The translations under genes and the position numbers were made by a program. From assembly GCF_000426725.1 (NCBI RefSeq), contig NZ_AUFX01000006.1, positions 186,001-250,000 of the forward strand: DNA of 64,000 bases, read 5' to 3'. The stretch comes from Sporocytophaga myxococcoides DSM 11118 (GTDB lineage Bacteria; Bacteroidota; Bacteroidia; Cytophagales; Cytophagaceae). The notes under the pieces are model-generated. The model did no database searches. It saw only the letters and a list, made by a program, of their open reading frames with translations, and was not told where the DNA came from. The stretch's first letter is position 1. Each line of letters opens with the position of its first letter. Below are positions 1 to 9,019 of this stretch, one piece after another.

Positions 1-11
1 ATATTAAGGTT

Positions 12-518
12 TTATTGGTTTTTAAACGGACCAGACAAATTCTTCTTTGTAAGTACTTCTGCCTCAATCTCCAGCTTTGTTTCAGCGGGCTCTGTATTGG
101 CAAATACAGTAACTGTTTTATTGATTTTTCCTTCTTTTCCGGAGCTATTGTATTTCACTTCCAATTTTCCTTCTTGTCCTGGCTGCACTGGTTCTTTTGT
201 CCATTCAGGAATAGTGCATCCGCAGGAAGCCTTCGCATCTCTGATGATAAGAGGTGCAGTTCCGGTATTTTTGAAAACAAAAGTATGTTCTACAATTTCT
301 CCTTCATTGATTTTACCGAAATTATGACTGTTTTCCGCAAAAGATATTTGAGTAGTTGCAAGTTGTTCTTCCTTTTTTGCTTCAGAAGAGTCTCCATTCG
401 CTGAAGATTCGGTTGATTCAGAAGTTCCTGTTGATTCTTCACCTTTCTTTTCGCATGCAGCAAGCATTAACGCTCCTGCCAGACTCAAAGAAAAAATTAG
501 TTTAAAAGCGCGTTTCAT
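12..518 (-). CDS. DUF1573 domain lipoprotein
   Basis: A 168-residue exported protein. The N-terminus has a lipoprotein signal with the lipobox LMLAAC, so the mature protein probably starts at Cys22. A low-complexity Ser/Thr/Glu linker (about 23-50) is followed by one DUF1573 Ig-like beta domain (about 58-155). That domain shows the family's HNFGKINEGE start, the HTFVFKNTG strand and a SCGCT motif. DUF1573 proteins are abundant in Bacteroidota and have no firmly known biochemical role; they are probably periplasmic or surface structural domains. The gene is last in the minus-strand run nusB, YtxH, isocitrate dehydrogenase, DUF1573. In many Bacteroidota nusB and DUF1573 sit directly together ahead of yajC, so more of that cluster may lie left of the window. 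The family call is firm; the function is unknown. Confidence 0.9.
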   Translation of the reverse strand: MKRAFKLIFSLSLAGALMLAACEKKGEESTGTSESTESSANGDSSEAKKEEQLATTQISFAENSHNFGKINEGEIVEHTFVFKNTGTAPLIIRDAKASCGCTIPEWTKEPVQPGQEGKLEVKYNSSGKEGKINKTVTVFANTEPAETKLEIEAEVLTKKNLSGPFKNQ

Positions 519-545
519 ATTAGGTGTGTTGGTTATTAAAATGTT

Positions 546-1547
546 TTAAAGGTTCTTTATGACATTTTTAGTAAATTCTTTGGTCGAAGCTTTTCCACCA
601 AGATCACCGGTGCACTGCTCTTTAACAGAAAGTGTAAGATCCAGGGCTTTGTCGATTCTTTTGGCGATAGTTTGTTCACCCATGTGCTCAAGCATCATCA
701 CAGCTGACTTCAGAATGGCAGTAGGATTTGCAATACCTTTGCCGGCTATATCCGGAGCCGAACCATGTACAGCCTCAAAAATAGATGCTTCCTTGCCGAT
801 ATTAGATCCTGCAACAATTCCCAGACCACCAACCAGACCAGCACAAAGATCCGAAAGGATATCTCCGAAAAGATTGGTAGTGACAATAACATCAAACTTC
901 TCAGGTCTTACTACCAGCTGCATGCACATGTTATCGATAATAATTTCGTCTTTCTGTATATCCGGATATTGTTTGGCTATTTCTTCACCAGCCTGAAGGA
1001 AGAGAGCTCCAGCTTGCTTAAGAATATTAGCTTTATGTACAAGAGTAACTTTTTTACGGCCATTATTTTTAGCATATTCAAAAGCCTCTTTCACAATCTG
1101 ATGACAACCCACTTTAGTGACACGAGCTATGGAATCTGATATCCCTAAACGTTCGTCGTAGTATTCCAATCCAGAATAAAGCCCTTCTGTATTTTCTCTT
1201 ACAATGACCAGATCTACATTGGAAAATTTAGTAATCAGTCCTGGAATGTTTTTGCAAGGTCTGATATTAGCATAAAGATCAAACAGCTGACGAAGCTGAA
1301 CATTTATACTTTTAAATCCTTTGCCTACAGGAGTTGTAATCGGACCTTTCAAACCGATCCTATTCTTTTTTAAAGAAGCAATCAACTCATCAGGTATTAA
1401 TTTTCCGCCTTTGTCGACAGAAATTTGGCCTGCGTTTATTTCTTCCCAGTCTATCGGGGCGCCGGCTGCACTGAAAATATCCTTAACGGATTCAATGATT
1501 TCCGGGCCTATTCCATCGCCCGGAATTAGAGTAACCAGCTTCTTCAT
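546..1547 (-). CDS. Isocitrate dehydrogenase, NAD-dependent type (isocitrate/isopropylmalate dehydrogenase family)
   Basis: A 333-residue cytoplasmic beta-decarboxylating dehydrogenase. It opens with the [11 protein letters not shown] motif of the family. It carries the Arg-rich substrate region [13 protein letters not shown], then [14 protein letters not shown] and the C-terminal [18 protein letters not shown] nucleotide-binding segment. [10 protein letters not shown] and RPCKNIPG resemble short NAD-type (IDH3-like) isocitrate dehydrogenases more than 3-isopropylmalate dehydrogenase. The expected reaction is isocitrate to 2-oxoglutarate plus CO2 in the TCA cycle. Homoisocitrate or isopropylmalate dehydrogenase remains possible, because the subfamilies differ at few residues and no leu genes are nearby. 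It is co-directional with the YtxH gene upstream (31 bp gap) and the DUF1573 gene downstream (27 bp gap), so co-transcription is likely. Confidence 0.85.
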   Translation of the reverse strand: MKKLVTLIPGDGIGPEIIESVKDIFSAAGAPIDWEEINAGQISVDKGGKLIPDELIASLKKNRIGLKGPITTPVGKGFKSINVQLRQLFDLYANIRPCKNIPGLITKFSNVDLVIVRENTEGLYSGLEYYDERLGISDSIARVTKVGCHQIVKEAFEYAKNNGRKKVTLVHKANILKQAGALFLQAGEEIAKQYPDIQKDEIIIDNMCMQLVVRPEKFDVIVTTNLFGDILSDLCAGLVGGLGIVAGSNIGKEASIFEAVHGSAPDIAGKGIANPTAILKSAVMMLEHMGEQTIAKRIDKALDLTLSVKEQCTGDLGGKASTKEFTKNVIKNL

Positions 1548-1578
1548 AATACAAAAATTTTGGGACCTTATTTAAAAA

Positions 1579-1878
1579 TTACTTACGACCTTTTATCTGA
1601 TCAATCAAGCTTTCCACATCTCCCAGAAGCTCTTCCGCTCTAACTTTTGTATCATTGATTACCTTTTGCCCTTCAGCTCTTGCAGCAGTATGTGGTAAAT
1701 CTTTTTCTTCCATTAACTGAGCAATAAGTTCCTGAAGTTTTGTTTTATACTTATCAAGCTGAAAGCTTAATTTATCTCTGGTATTTTTTCCTTTGTCGGG
1801 AGCGTAAAGGATACCAATGATTGCGCCTGCAGTAGCACCGGCCAGAAAAGCCAGGAAGGTTTTAGAACTTTTGCTCAT
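1579..1878 (-). CDS. YtxH domain-containing small membrane protein
   Basis: A 99-residue protein with one N-terminal transmembrane segment (about 8-26, FLAFLAGATAGAIIGILYAP). The YAPDKGKNTRDKL motif that follows is typical of YtxH-family proteins. The remainder is a charged helical, probably coiled-coil tail on the cytoplasmic side. YtxH proteins are linked to general stress in Firmicutes, but their molecular role is not established. It lies between nusB and isocitrate dehydrogenase, in the same orientation. A palindromic dispersed repeat sits just upstream, at about 1927-1960. Confidence 0.8.
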   Translation of the reverse strand: MSKSSKTFLAFLAGATAGAIIGILYAPDKGKNTRDKLSFQLDKYKTKLQELIAQLMEEKDLPHTAARAEGQKVINDTKVRAEELLGDVESLIDQIKGRK

Positions 1879-1926
1879 ATCAATACAAATTTATATTTGA
1901 AAATTTTAGTCTTCTTCTAAAAATAA

Positions 1927-1960
1927 CCTCATCCTAAATCCTTCTCCTTTAGGAGAAGGA
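1927..1960. repeat. REP-like palindromic dispersed repeat, single copy (copy A)
   Basis: The sequence begins CCTCATCCTAAAT and continues into a perfect hairpin, CCTTCTCCT-tt-AGGAGAAGG. The same asymmetric tail plus hairpin occurs four more times in the window, as two inverted pairs (17888-18036 and 47446-47572). Here it stands alone between nusB and the YtxH gene. No long T-run follows on the minus strand, so it is unlikely to be only a terminator. Confidence 0.8.
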
Positions 1961-1989
1961 TTTTAAGCTTTAAACTTATTACTTATAAC

Positions 1990-3159
1990 TTATTTATTAT
2001 CTATCAAACCTCTTCCGCTTTTCTTAATCACCCCGGATTTTACCAATTCTTCAGAAACCTTATCCAGTACACCGTTTACAAATTGCTTGCTTTTTGGAGT
2101 ACTGTATTCTTTTGATATTTCAATATACTCATTAATGGTTACTTTCACAGGAATACTCGGGAAATGTATCATTTCACCGATTGCCAGTTTAAGGATAATT
2201 TTATCTGTTGCCGCAAGCCTTTCTATATCCCAGTTTTTAATTTTATCCTCAACCAGTTTCTCTAACTCCTCTTCATCAGCAACTGTTTTATCATAAAGTT
2301 CTCTGTAAAACTCCTGATCTTCTTCCCAGTTTCCTGAAATTTCCAGAAGATCAAAATCCTCCGCTTTGTCTTCTTCTATTTCCTTAAGAGTTTTAACTAC
2401 CAGACTTTTTATGATAGATTTATCTTCTGTCCAATATATATCTCCTTCTTCAAAGAAACCATCAACTATTTTACTTTTGAATATCAGGGTTTTCAACAGA
2501 TAAAGAATAAAAGCCTTATCAGTTTCGAAATCAGAAGGTTTCATAAGATACTCCCGATATTCATTATCAGGACGAACAATATCTTTGTAGATGCTTGCTA
2601 TTTCCCCTTCTTTCCAACTGATGTTCTTTTTGATTCTTGCAGCCTCAATATGTTTATTCAAAGCCAAAGCCTCAACTAACTTGTTTTGTTTCAGTTTGAT
2701 TTCATTGAGGGCATCCTCAGGAGTAATGATAAATTTATTTTTATTCTTGTTAAAGTTAAATTCTGCCTCTTCTGCGATTTTATATGGCAACATCAGAAAT
2801 TTGATGTATCTCTCAAAGATTGAATTTACGTTTTCCCCCAGCAGGACTCTGAAATATTTGCGGTCTTTGTCTACCTGCTTTTTGAATTCGTTTCTTGCAT
2901 TTAGTACTGCAACTTTTATTTCAGGATCAGATTCAGTATCGATAACACTCTGGTGTAAAAAACTTCTTTCGTATACTTTTTTGGCATGCTCCTTTTGCTT
3001 ATGAAGCTTTTCATAGTCGGGTCTTTCCGGGGCATTAAGATCCGGAGCAAATTTTTCATCCATGTAATCTTTTCCCAGCTCAAAATTTGACACCTCAGAC
3101 TGACTTAGCGCATAGAGCGTTTGCATCACTTTTACTCGTAATAGCCTCCTGTTTAACAT
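1990..3159 (-). CDS. nusB: Transcription antitermination factor NusB (long Bacteroidota form)
   Basis: A 389-residue protein whose C-terminal third (about 245-375) is the NusB helical fold. It contains IKNWDIERLAATDKIILKLA and the EMIHFPSIPVKVTINEYIEI segment, ending FVNGVLDKVSEEL. NusB binds boxA RNA with NusE/S10 and promotes antitermination on rRNA operons. The protein is more than twice the length of the E. coli form. The first 240 residues are helical and highly charged, a size normal for Bacteroidota. The N-terminus MLNRRLLRVKVMQTLYAL matches the usual NusB start. It probably heads the minus-strand operon running to position 12. No DNA-level regulator is visible upstream. Confidence 0.93.
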   Translation of the reverse strand: MLNRRLLRVKVMQTLYALSQSEVSNFELGKDYMDEKFAPDLNAPERPDYEKLHKQKEHAKKVYERSFLHQSVIDTESDPEIKVAVLNARNEFKKQVDKDRKYFRVLLGENVNSIFERYIKFLMLPYKIAEEAEFNFNKNKNKFIITPEDALNEIKLKQNKLVEALALNKHIEAARIKKNISWKEGEIASIYKDIVRPDNEYREYLMKPSDFETDKAFILYLLKTLIFKSKIVDGFFEEGDIYWTEDKSIIKSLVVKTLKEIEEDKAEDFDLLEISGNWEEDQEFYRELYDKTVADEEELEKLVEDKIKNWDIERLAATDKIILKLAIGEMIHFPSIPVKVTINEYIEISKEYSTPKSKQFVNGVLDKVSEELVKSGVIKKSGRGLIDNK

Positions 3160-3352
3160 CGCAGAATCGTAAAGAACGTTTTTTGTATTTTAATTAAAAT
3201 TTCAGATTCTTCCGGACTTCAACTTTTTAAACTTTATTTAGTTTATCTTTGGGTTGAATACCTTCTTAAATCCCGGGAGCAATATTAGTTTTTTTTTCAC
3301 TCCTTTTCAATTTTAAGAAGGGGTGGATTTTAAAATTAAGCATTAATTCGTT

Positions 3353-5134
3353 GTGAAGGAGTTAAATTACCTCAATAAATATTTCTACAAGTACAGGACT
3401 AAATTTTTACTGGGACTTGGCTTTATAATTTTGTCAAAAATTTTCGCTACAGTACCAGCTGTAATTGTTCGTTGGGCAATCAACTATGTTACTGAAAGTT
3501 ACAATAGGACGCACACGAAAGGTATTGAAAAAATCTTTTTCCAGACAGATAACTTTGCCTATAACATTGCTATGGCCGGGCTGGCCATTATTGGTATGGC
3601 AATACTCAGTGGGCTTTTCCTTTATTTTCAGAGACAGACAATCATTGGGACTTCAAGGCTCATTGAGTTCGATCTGAAAAATGAAATTTATGACCACTAT
3701 CAGACTCTTCCTCTTAGTTTTTACAGAAAAAACAATACGGGAGATTTGCTGGCAAGGGTTTCAGAAGACGTCAGTAATGTCAGAATGTACCTGGGACCAG
3801 CTATTATGTATATATTAGATTTAATTGTACTTTTTGCTGTCACCGTACCTATCATGTTTTTTGCAAATGCAAAACTTACATTATATGTATTACTTCCACT
3901 ACCCATACTTGCCCTTTCAATATTTCTGATTGAAAACCTTATCGTTAAAAAATCTCTGGCCATTCAAAAAGAGCTTTCTGCCCTTTCAACTTATTCTCAG
4001 GAATCTTTTTCAGGAATAAGGGTAGCCAAATCATTTGTGAGAGAAGACAAAATTTCTCAGGGATTTGCAGATGCAAGTGAAGTTTATAAAGCTAAATCCC
4101 TGGAGCTTGCCAGAGTGAATGCATTCTTCTTTCCTGTTATTCTTGCCTTGATAGGCCTAAGTACAATCATGGTTTTATATGTCGGAGGAAATGAATTGAT
4201 AGAAGGAAGATTACATTACGGAAACATTCCTGAATTCTTTCTTTACATCAACCGTCTGACCTGGCCAGTTGCTTCTCTCGGCTGGACAACCAGCCTGGTT
4301 CAGAAAGCAGAAGCATCCCAGGGAAGAATCAATGAATTCCTGAAAACCAAAACGGATATTGTTTCTCAAAAGAATTTCAGCAAAAATCTACAAGGTGGAG
4401 TTGAATTTGATAATGTTTCCCTTGTTTATCCTGACACTGGTATTACTGCACTAAATGGCGTTTCCTTTAAAGTAAAAGCCGGAGAATCCCTGGCCATTAT
4501 AGGAGGCACTGGCTCTGGCAAATCTACCATTGCAAACCTTATGGTAAGACTTTATGACACTTCTCAAGGCACCATCAAGGTTGATAATGTTGCAATCAAG
4601 GATTATGATATTCAATCTTTAAGAGCACAATGCGGATATGTCCCTCAGGATGTCTTTCTGTTTAGTGATTCTATTAAAAATAATATTGCATTTGGTTCAC
4701 TATTTATAGGAGAAGATCAGATTGTACAAGCAGCCAAAGATGCTGATCTGTATCAAAACATAGTAGAATTCCCTGAAAAGTTTGATACAATCCTTGGTGA
4801 AAGGGGGATTACTCTTTCTGGCGGGCAAAAGCAAAGATTATCCATTGCAAGAGCTATTTCAAGATCACCCAAAATATTGATTCTTGACGATTGCCTTTCA
4901 GCTGTTGATACCAAAACAGAAAACACTATCCTGAACAATCTTAAGAAAATAATGAAAGACAGAACAACAATCATTATTTCTCATAGAGCATCTTCAGTGA
5001 AGCTTGCTGATCAGATTATTGTTCTGGAAAATGGAGAGATTGCAGAAAGAGGCAATCATGAAAGCCTGATGAAACTTAATGGTATCTATAAGACATTATA
5101 TACCAAACAGCTGGAAGAAGAAAGTAAGGTTTAA
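3353..5134 (+). CDS. ABC exporter half-transporter with degenerate Walker B (TM287/YheI-like)
   Basis: A 593-residue fusion of a six-helix exporter membrane domain (about 15-320) and a nucleotide-binding domain (345-590). The start is GTG at 3353; no ATG lies in a plausible place. Walker A is GGTGSGKST (384-392), the signature is canonical LSGGQ (488-492), and Walker B is ILILD (508-512). The catalytic Glu that should follow Walker B is Asp513 (LDDCLSAVD). A DDCxSxVD Walker B is characteristic of the degenerate-site subunit of heterodimeric exporters such as TM287 or YheI. The convergent gene at 7119-8888 has the complementary pattern, so the two may pair. The substrate (drug, lipid or peptide) cannot be read from sequence. 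A bidirectional terminator follows at 5149-5185. Confidence 0.88.
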   Translation: MKELNYLNKYFYKYRTKFLLGLGFIILSKIFATVPAVIVRWAINYVTESYNRTHTKGIEKIFFQTDNFAYNIAMAGLAIIGMAILSGLFLYFQRQTIIGTSRLIEFDLKNEIYDHYQTLPLSFYRKNNTGDLLARVSEDVSNVRMYLGPAIMYILDLIVLFAVTVPIMFFANAKLTLYVLLPLPILALSIFLIENLIVKKSLAIQKELSALSTYSQESFSGIRVAKSFVREDKISQGFADASEVYKAKSLELARVNAFFFPVILALIGLSTIMVLYVGGNELIEGRLHYGNIPEFFLYINRLTWPVASLGWTTSLVQKAEASQGRINEFLKTKTDIVSQKNFSKNLQGGVEFDNVSLVYPDTGITALNGVSFKVKAGESLAIIGGTGSGKSTIANLMVRLYDTSQGTIKVDNVAIKDYDIQSLRAQCGYVPQDVFLFSDSIKNNIAFGSLFIGEDQIVQAAKDADLYQNIVEFPEKFDTILGERGITLSGGQKQRLSIARAISRSPKILILDDCLSAVDTKTENTILNNLKKIMKDRTTIIISHRASSVKLADQIIVLENGEIAERGNHESLMKLNGIYKTLYTKQLEEESKV

Positions 5135-5148
5135 AATTCCAGTCATAT

Positions 5149-5185
5149 AAAAAGAGCTAAGCACCTAAATGCTTAGCTCTTTTTA
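5149..5185. terminator. Bidirectional rho-independent terminator
   Basis: AAAAAGAGCTAAGCA, a six-base loop, then TGCTTAGCTCTTTTT forms a 15-bp perfect stem with A- and T-runs at both ends. It lies between the convergent ABC gene (+) and CBM9-like gene (-) and can serve both. Confidence 0.9.
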
Positions 5186-5252
5186 TATTAAACTATCTCC
5201 TATTTATAAGATTGTCCTCGATGCCTTACCTTATAAAAGGAACCTTTATATC

Positions 5253-6242
5253 TTACTTCTTCACAAATCTTAAAACTTCCCCTTTATCTGTTTTCACAAG
5301 ATAAGATCCTTTAGAATAAGAAGATATATCTACAGATGAAACAGCCTTTGCAGAAGAAACAAGATTTCCCAGAGCATTATATATCTCTATGTTAGATGTT
5401 TGATTTAAATATATTATACCTTCTTCTGCAGGATTAGGATAAATCATAAAAGCTTCCTGAGTATTTGATGCATCTATGCCTGTTGGGATAGAACCAGCAA
5501 CCAATTGCAATTCGGCAAAAACATCTGCAGTGATATATCCATTATTTGCAATAGATTTATCAAGGTAGCGCGAACCTATAAAATTTTCTCTTGTCTGAGC
5601 TTTGTCATTATCACAGTAAGCCAGGTTAAAGCCCATAATCTTACCCTCATTCAAAGTTAAAGGAGTATTGTTTTGACCATAAACAAAATTATCACCGAAT
5701 ACCTTTACTGAAACTTCCCAGGTGTATTTTGTTCCGGACTGAGTCTTTGCAGAAGTGATGTGATCATTATATAAATGAGGCTGTTGATCTGTGCCATAGT
5801 CAGCTACATCAAGATTATTGATTGCCATATGGTACGCAAAGGCATTATAATTAAACTGATGGTTCCCTTTAGATCTATTTTCATCAAGGAACAGCTCAAG
5901 ACAATCATCATCCCAAAAATTAGTTAGGGCAGGAGAATTCACATCTCTTAAAATATCGTCTGTGATTTCTGCAAGGATATATAACCTGTCACTAGTCCAC
6001 ACGATTTTGTATCTGCCACTAAAATCATCCGCAGTCACAGGATTGCCAATATAGACATTGCTAATTGGAACCCAGGCAGCATCATTCCATACAGCGTCGT
6101 TACCATTTCCATCAATAACCGGAGCAGTGGCAGCTTTAGGAGCTTTGTAAACTTCAGTATTGGATTCTGGCTGAGCATATAGCAAATGCCCAAACATTAG
6201 GGTTAAAATTAAAAATGAAAGATGTTTTGTATAAATCTTCAT
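5253..6242 (-). CDS. CBM9-like carbohydrate-binding protein with T9SS type A sorting domain
   Basis: A 329-residue secreted protein. The signal peptide is about 1-24 (MKIYTKHLSFLILTLMFGHL, then LYAQ). A CBM9-type beta-sandwich (about 30-235) follows, recognisable by APVIDGNGNDAVWNDAAW near its start, by WTSDRLYILAEITD, and by FWDDDCLELFLDENRS. The C-terminus (about 255-329) is a T9SS type A domain with IYPNPAEEG and a final GSYLVKTDKGEVLRFVKK. The same CBM9-like fold occurs inside the GH11 xylanase at 22.1 kb, so this may be a stand-alone surface glycan binder. No enzyme domain is present. Proteins of this shape can also be the sugar-binding part of larger surface assemblies. Confidence 0.85.
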   Translation of the reverse strand: MKIYTKHLSFLILTLMFGHLLYAQPESNTEVYKAPKAATAPVIDGNGNDAVWNDAAWVPISNVYIGNPVTADDFSGRYKIVWTSDRLYILAEITDDILRDVNSPALTNFWDDDCLELFLDENRSKGNHQFNYNAFAYHMAINNLDVADYGTDQQPHLYNDHITSAKTQSGTKYTWEVSVKVFGDNFVYGQNNTPLTLNEGKIMGFNLAYCDNDKAQTRENFIGSRYLDKSIANNGYITADVFAELQLVAGSIPTGIDASNTQEAFMIYPNPAEEGIIYLNQTSNIEIYNALGNLVSSAKAVSSVDISSYSKGSYLVKTDKGEVLRFVKK

Positions 6243-6591
6243 ATGATTTTGGGTTAATAGATGAATGTATGTTAAATCGATTTGTTAGAAATTTTATTCA
6301 AAGGCTTAGGTTCTCTCCCTAATTTATCACAATAAAAAGAAATATAAGCATTGCAGAACACAAAGCCATTAAATAAAGATAAAAAAAATTAAAATATGAA
6401 TATTTAAAAATCAGGATTATATATGAACATAGTAAAGAAAATGTTCTTTGTAAATTCTTAGTTTCTTCAAAAATCAAATACCGTTTGTGTTGGTGGATAG
6501 GGAGACGCCAATATGGCGTCTCTACGGGAAGAGGGACACCGCATTTATTTAAACTTTCCGCTTTAAGCCTTTCACTTTCAGCTCAAAAAAA
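6243..6591. other. Intergenic region with a short perfect palindrome
   Basis: This 349-bp AT-rich gap holds no ORF with recognisable coding signals. The only structured element is GAGACGCCA-ata-TGGCGTCTC at 6502-6522, a 9-bp perfect inverted repeat that is GC-rich against its surroundings and has no T-run. It looks like a small dispersed palindrome rather than a terminator. Confidence 0.6.
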
Positions 6592-7119
6592 TCACTTCAC
6601 CACAGGAACCTGTATTACAAATTGTCTTTCTTTAGGGTAAATTTCTAGTGCCGGAGAAGCTTTCACTGTTAGATTTTGTTCTTTTCCGAAGGCCTTAATT
6701 TTCTCATAAATATTAGCAGGAGCTACCAGAAAATGAGCATTTACTGTAGCCTCAACTACCTTCCTCTGATCAATTCTTAATACAGAATAGCCCTTAATCG
6801 GAGCAAGAGAATCTTCAAACAATAATCCTACAAAAGCTTTAATAGTGTCTGTTCCTTTTTCAGTCTCATTATAAAAATATCCTGAGACTAAACCGTTTTT
6901 AAACCTCCCGGATTTCAGCTTCTCTGCGTCATTAAAAAGCTGGCCAAACGCCTGATCAGCAAGAATGCCATGATAAGGCCTGCCCAACATGAAAAAGGTG
7001 GGAGCTTGCTTTACTTTATAAACAGGTTCATTAAATCCACCAAGCTTCTGGTATGCATAGCTTCCAAGTACAGCTGTAAAAAATATTACACCAATCCAGA
7101 CTAACAGTTTTTTATTCAT
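6592..7119 (-). CDS. Membrane-anchored GyrI-like (TEX264-like) domain protein
   Basis: A 175-residue protein with one N-terminal transmembrane anchor (about 4-22). A single compact domain follows (about 33-175). The layout resembles bacterial and human TEX264-type GyrI-like domains: a PTFFMLGRPYHGIL strand-helix start, a central YFYNETEKGTDTIKAFVGLLF segment, and the ending ASPALEIYPKERQFVIQVPV. That ending recalls the LEIY-(D/E) close of TEX264. GyrI-like domains bind small molecules or act as binding modules; no enzyme residues are evident. The start codon overlaps the stop of the upstream ABC exporter by one base (TAATG), which implies translational coupling and a possible accessory role for that transporter. 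The family call is by remembered pattern only and is tentative. Confidence 0.5.
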   Translation of the reverse strand: MNKKLLVWIGVIFFTAVLGSYAYQKLGGFNEPVYKVKQAPTFFMLGRPYHGILADQAFGQLFNDAEKLKSGRFKNGLVSGYFYNETEKGTDTIKAFVGLLFEDSLAPIKGYSVLRIDQRKVVEATVNAHFLVAPANIYEKIKAFGKEQNLTVKASPALEIYPKERQFVIQVPVVK

Positions 7120-8888
7120 TACGCTTCCAAAAGATTTTTATATTGAAGTTTGTTAAGCTGAGCGTAAAGCCCTCCTTTTGCAATCAACTCTTCATGTCTA
7201 CCGGTTTCTTTAATTTCGCCTTTATCCATGACTATAATTTTATCGGAATTCCTTATTGTAGAAAGTCTGTGTGCTATTATTATTGATGTCCTTCCCAGCA
7301 TAAGCTTCTCTATTGCTTTCTGAATCAACTCTTCCGTTTCCGAATCGATAGAAGATGTTGCTTCATCGAGTACTATAATTTTAGGATCGTAAACCATTGC
7401 GCGGATAAAGGAAATCAATTGTCTCTGACCAACAGACAGCGTAGCTCCTCTTTCCTGAACATTATAATCCAGGCCTCCAGGAAGCCTTTCAATGAAACCT
7501 CTTGCTCCTACCAATTCAGCAGCTTCCCATATTTTTGCATCACTTATCGATTCATTTCTCAAAGTAATATTATTTCTGATGCTGTCGCTGAAAAGAAATA
7601 CATCCTGCAACACCATTGAAATCTGAGATCTCAGATAATTCAAATCATAAGTCTTTAAATCAACTCCATCGACCAGGATTGTCCCCTTATTGATGTCATA
7701 AAATCTATTTAAAATATTTATGATTGATGATTTCCCCGCACCAGTAGCGCCAACAAAGGCAACTTTTTCCCCTGCTTTTACATTAAAAGAAATATCTTTT
7801 AAAACATAGTCCTCTTCAGAATAGGCAAACCAGACTTTCTCAAAATTTACTTCTCCCTTAAACTCCTGAGCTTTATATGTACCATTGGGAATAATATCTT
7901 CATCGTTGTCCAGTAATTTGAATATCCTGTCTGAACTTACAATACCCATTTGCAGGGTATTAAAGCGATCTGCAATCATTCTGATAGGACGAAAAAACAT
8001 TGAGATATACAAAATAAATGCAACGAGATCTCCAAGACTTACCGTTTCCTTCATCACTGCATTGGCTCCATACCATATCAAAAGCCCTGTTCCTATTGCT
8101 GCCATGATTTCAGCCACTGGCATATAAATCGAATAATAGAGAACAGACTTCAAATTGGAAACCTTATGGTCTTCATTGATCTTTTTAAACTTCTCAAATT
8201 CCCTTTCCTCACTGTTAAAGATCTGCACAATGCTCATACCAGTGATATGCTCCTGTACAAAAGCATTGAGACGGGCTACAGCAGTACGTACTTCGTTGAA
8301 TGAGCTTTTTATCTTCTCTTTAAAAATATAGGTAGAGAGCAACAACAAGGGCAACATTGAAAGGCTGTATAAGGTAAGCTTCCAGTTGATATAAAACATT
8401 ACACCAAGAATCGTTGCAAGCTGCAGTAAATCTGCCACGATGGATGCCAATCCTTCGCTGAAGACATTAGATAAGGTTTCCACATCTGAGACGTTCCTGG
8501 TAACCAACGTACCAATAGGTGTACGATCAAAAAACTTCAGACGGAATCTCACAAGGTGAGAAAATAATTTTATTCTGATGTCCTTGATTACACTTTGTCC
8601 AAGCCAGCCGGCAATATACGTGTGGGAATATTCGACAACAGAATGCAAGGCAAGAAGCCCCAAAAGCAACAGGACCATATTTCTCAGGCCTATTGCATCG
8701 CTTTTCTGCACATATGTATCGAGTGTGTACTTGATGATCAAAGGTTTAGCCGGTCCCAGTATGGCTGAGAGAACGGTAAGTAAAATCAGGAACAGAAAGG
8801 ATCCTTTGTAAGGCTTCAGGTATTGAAAAAGTCTGTTCAGGATCTTCAGATCAAATAAATTCCCGCTGATCGTTTTCTTATCTTTCAC
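7119..8888 (-). CDS. ABC exporter half-transporter with non-canonical signature (TM288/YheH-like)
   Basis: A 589-residue half-transporter: six-helix membrane domain (about 25-315) and nucleotide-binding domain (345-585). Walker A is GATGAGKSS (380-388). Walker B IIVLDEATSSID has the catalytic Glu509 intact. The signature motif is LSVGQ (484-488) instead of LSGGQ. In heterodimeric exporters of the TM287/288 class, one subunit has the intact Glu but an altered signature and the other the reverse, so both defects meet in one degenerate ATP site. The gene at 3353-5134 fits as the partner. The start is GTG at 8888, since no ATG lies upstream in frame. A TACTTTTG element sits 20 bp upstream. It is translationally coupled to the TEX264-like gene downstream. 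Confidence 0.88.
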   Translation of the reverse strand: MKDKKTISGNLFDLKILNRLFQYLKPYKGSFLFLILLTVLSAILGPAKPLIIKYTLDTYVQKSDAIGLRNMVLLLLGLLALHSVVEYSHTYIAGWLGQSVIKDIRIKLFSHLVRFRLKFFDRTPIGTLVTRNVSDVETLSNVFSEGLASIVADLLQLATILGVMFYINWKLTLYSLSMLPLLLLSTYIFKEKIKSSFNEVRTAVARLNAFVQEHITGMSIVQIFNSEEREFEKFKKINEDHKVSNLKSVLYYSIYMPVAEIMAAIGTGLLIWYGANAVMKETVSLGDLVAFILYISMFFRPIRMIADRFNTLQMGIVSSDRIFKLLDNDEDIIPNGTYKAQEFKGEVNFEKVWFAYSEEDYVLKDISFNVKAGEKVAFVGATGAGKSSIINILNRFYDINKGTILVDGVDLKTYDLNYLRSQISMVLQDVFLFSDSIRNNITLRNESISDAKIWEAAELVGARGFIERLPGGLDYNVQERGATLSVGQRQLISFIRAMVYDPKIIVLDEATSSIDSETEELIQKAIEKLMLGRTSIIIAHRLSTIRNSDKIIVMDKGEIKETGRHEELIAKGGLYAQLNKLQYKNLLEA

Positions 8889-8908
8889 AATGCTTCAATT
8901 ATTTTGAG

Positions 8909-8916
8909 CAAAAGTA
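8909..8916 (-). promoter_or_regulatory. Possible Bacteroidota -7 promoter element (TACTTTTG)
   Basis: TACTTTTG on the minus strand fits the TAnnTTTG -7 consensus. It lies about 20 bp before the GTG start of the ABC exporter at 7119-8888. No clear TTG -33 box is seen at the expected distance, so this rests on one half-site. Confidence 0.35.
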
Positions 8917-9019
8917 ATCTAAAAACCATGAGGAGCGAAGGAAAGTTAAATTCCATTTTTCCTTTTTTACTTAAAGAACTTAATTACTAATGCTTTGATT
9001 AAAACTTTATTCTATAAAA

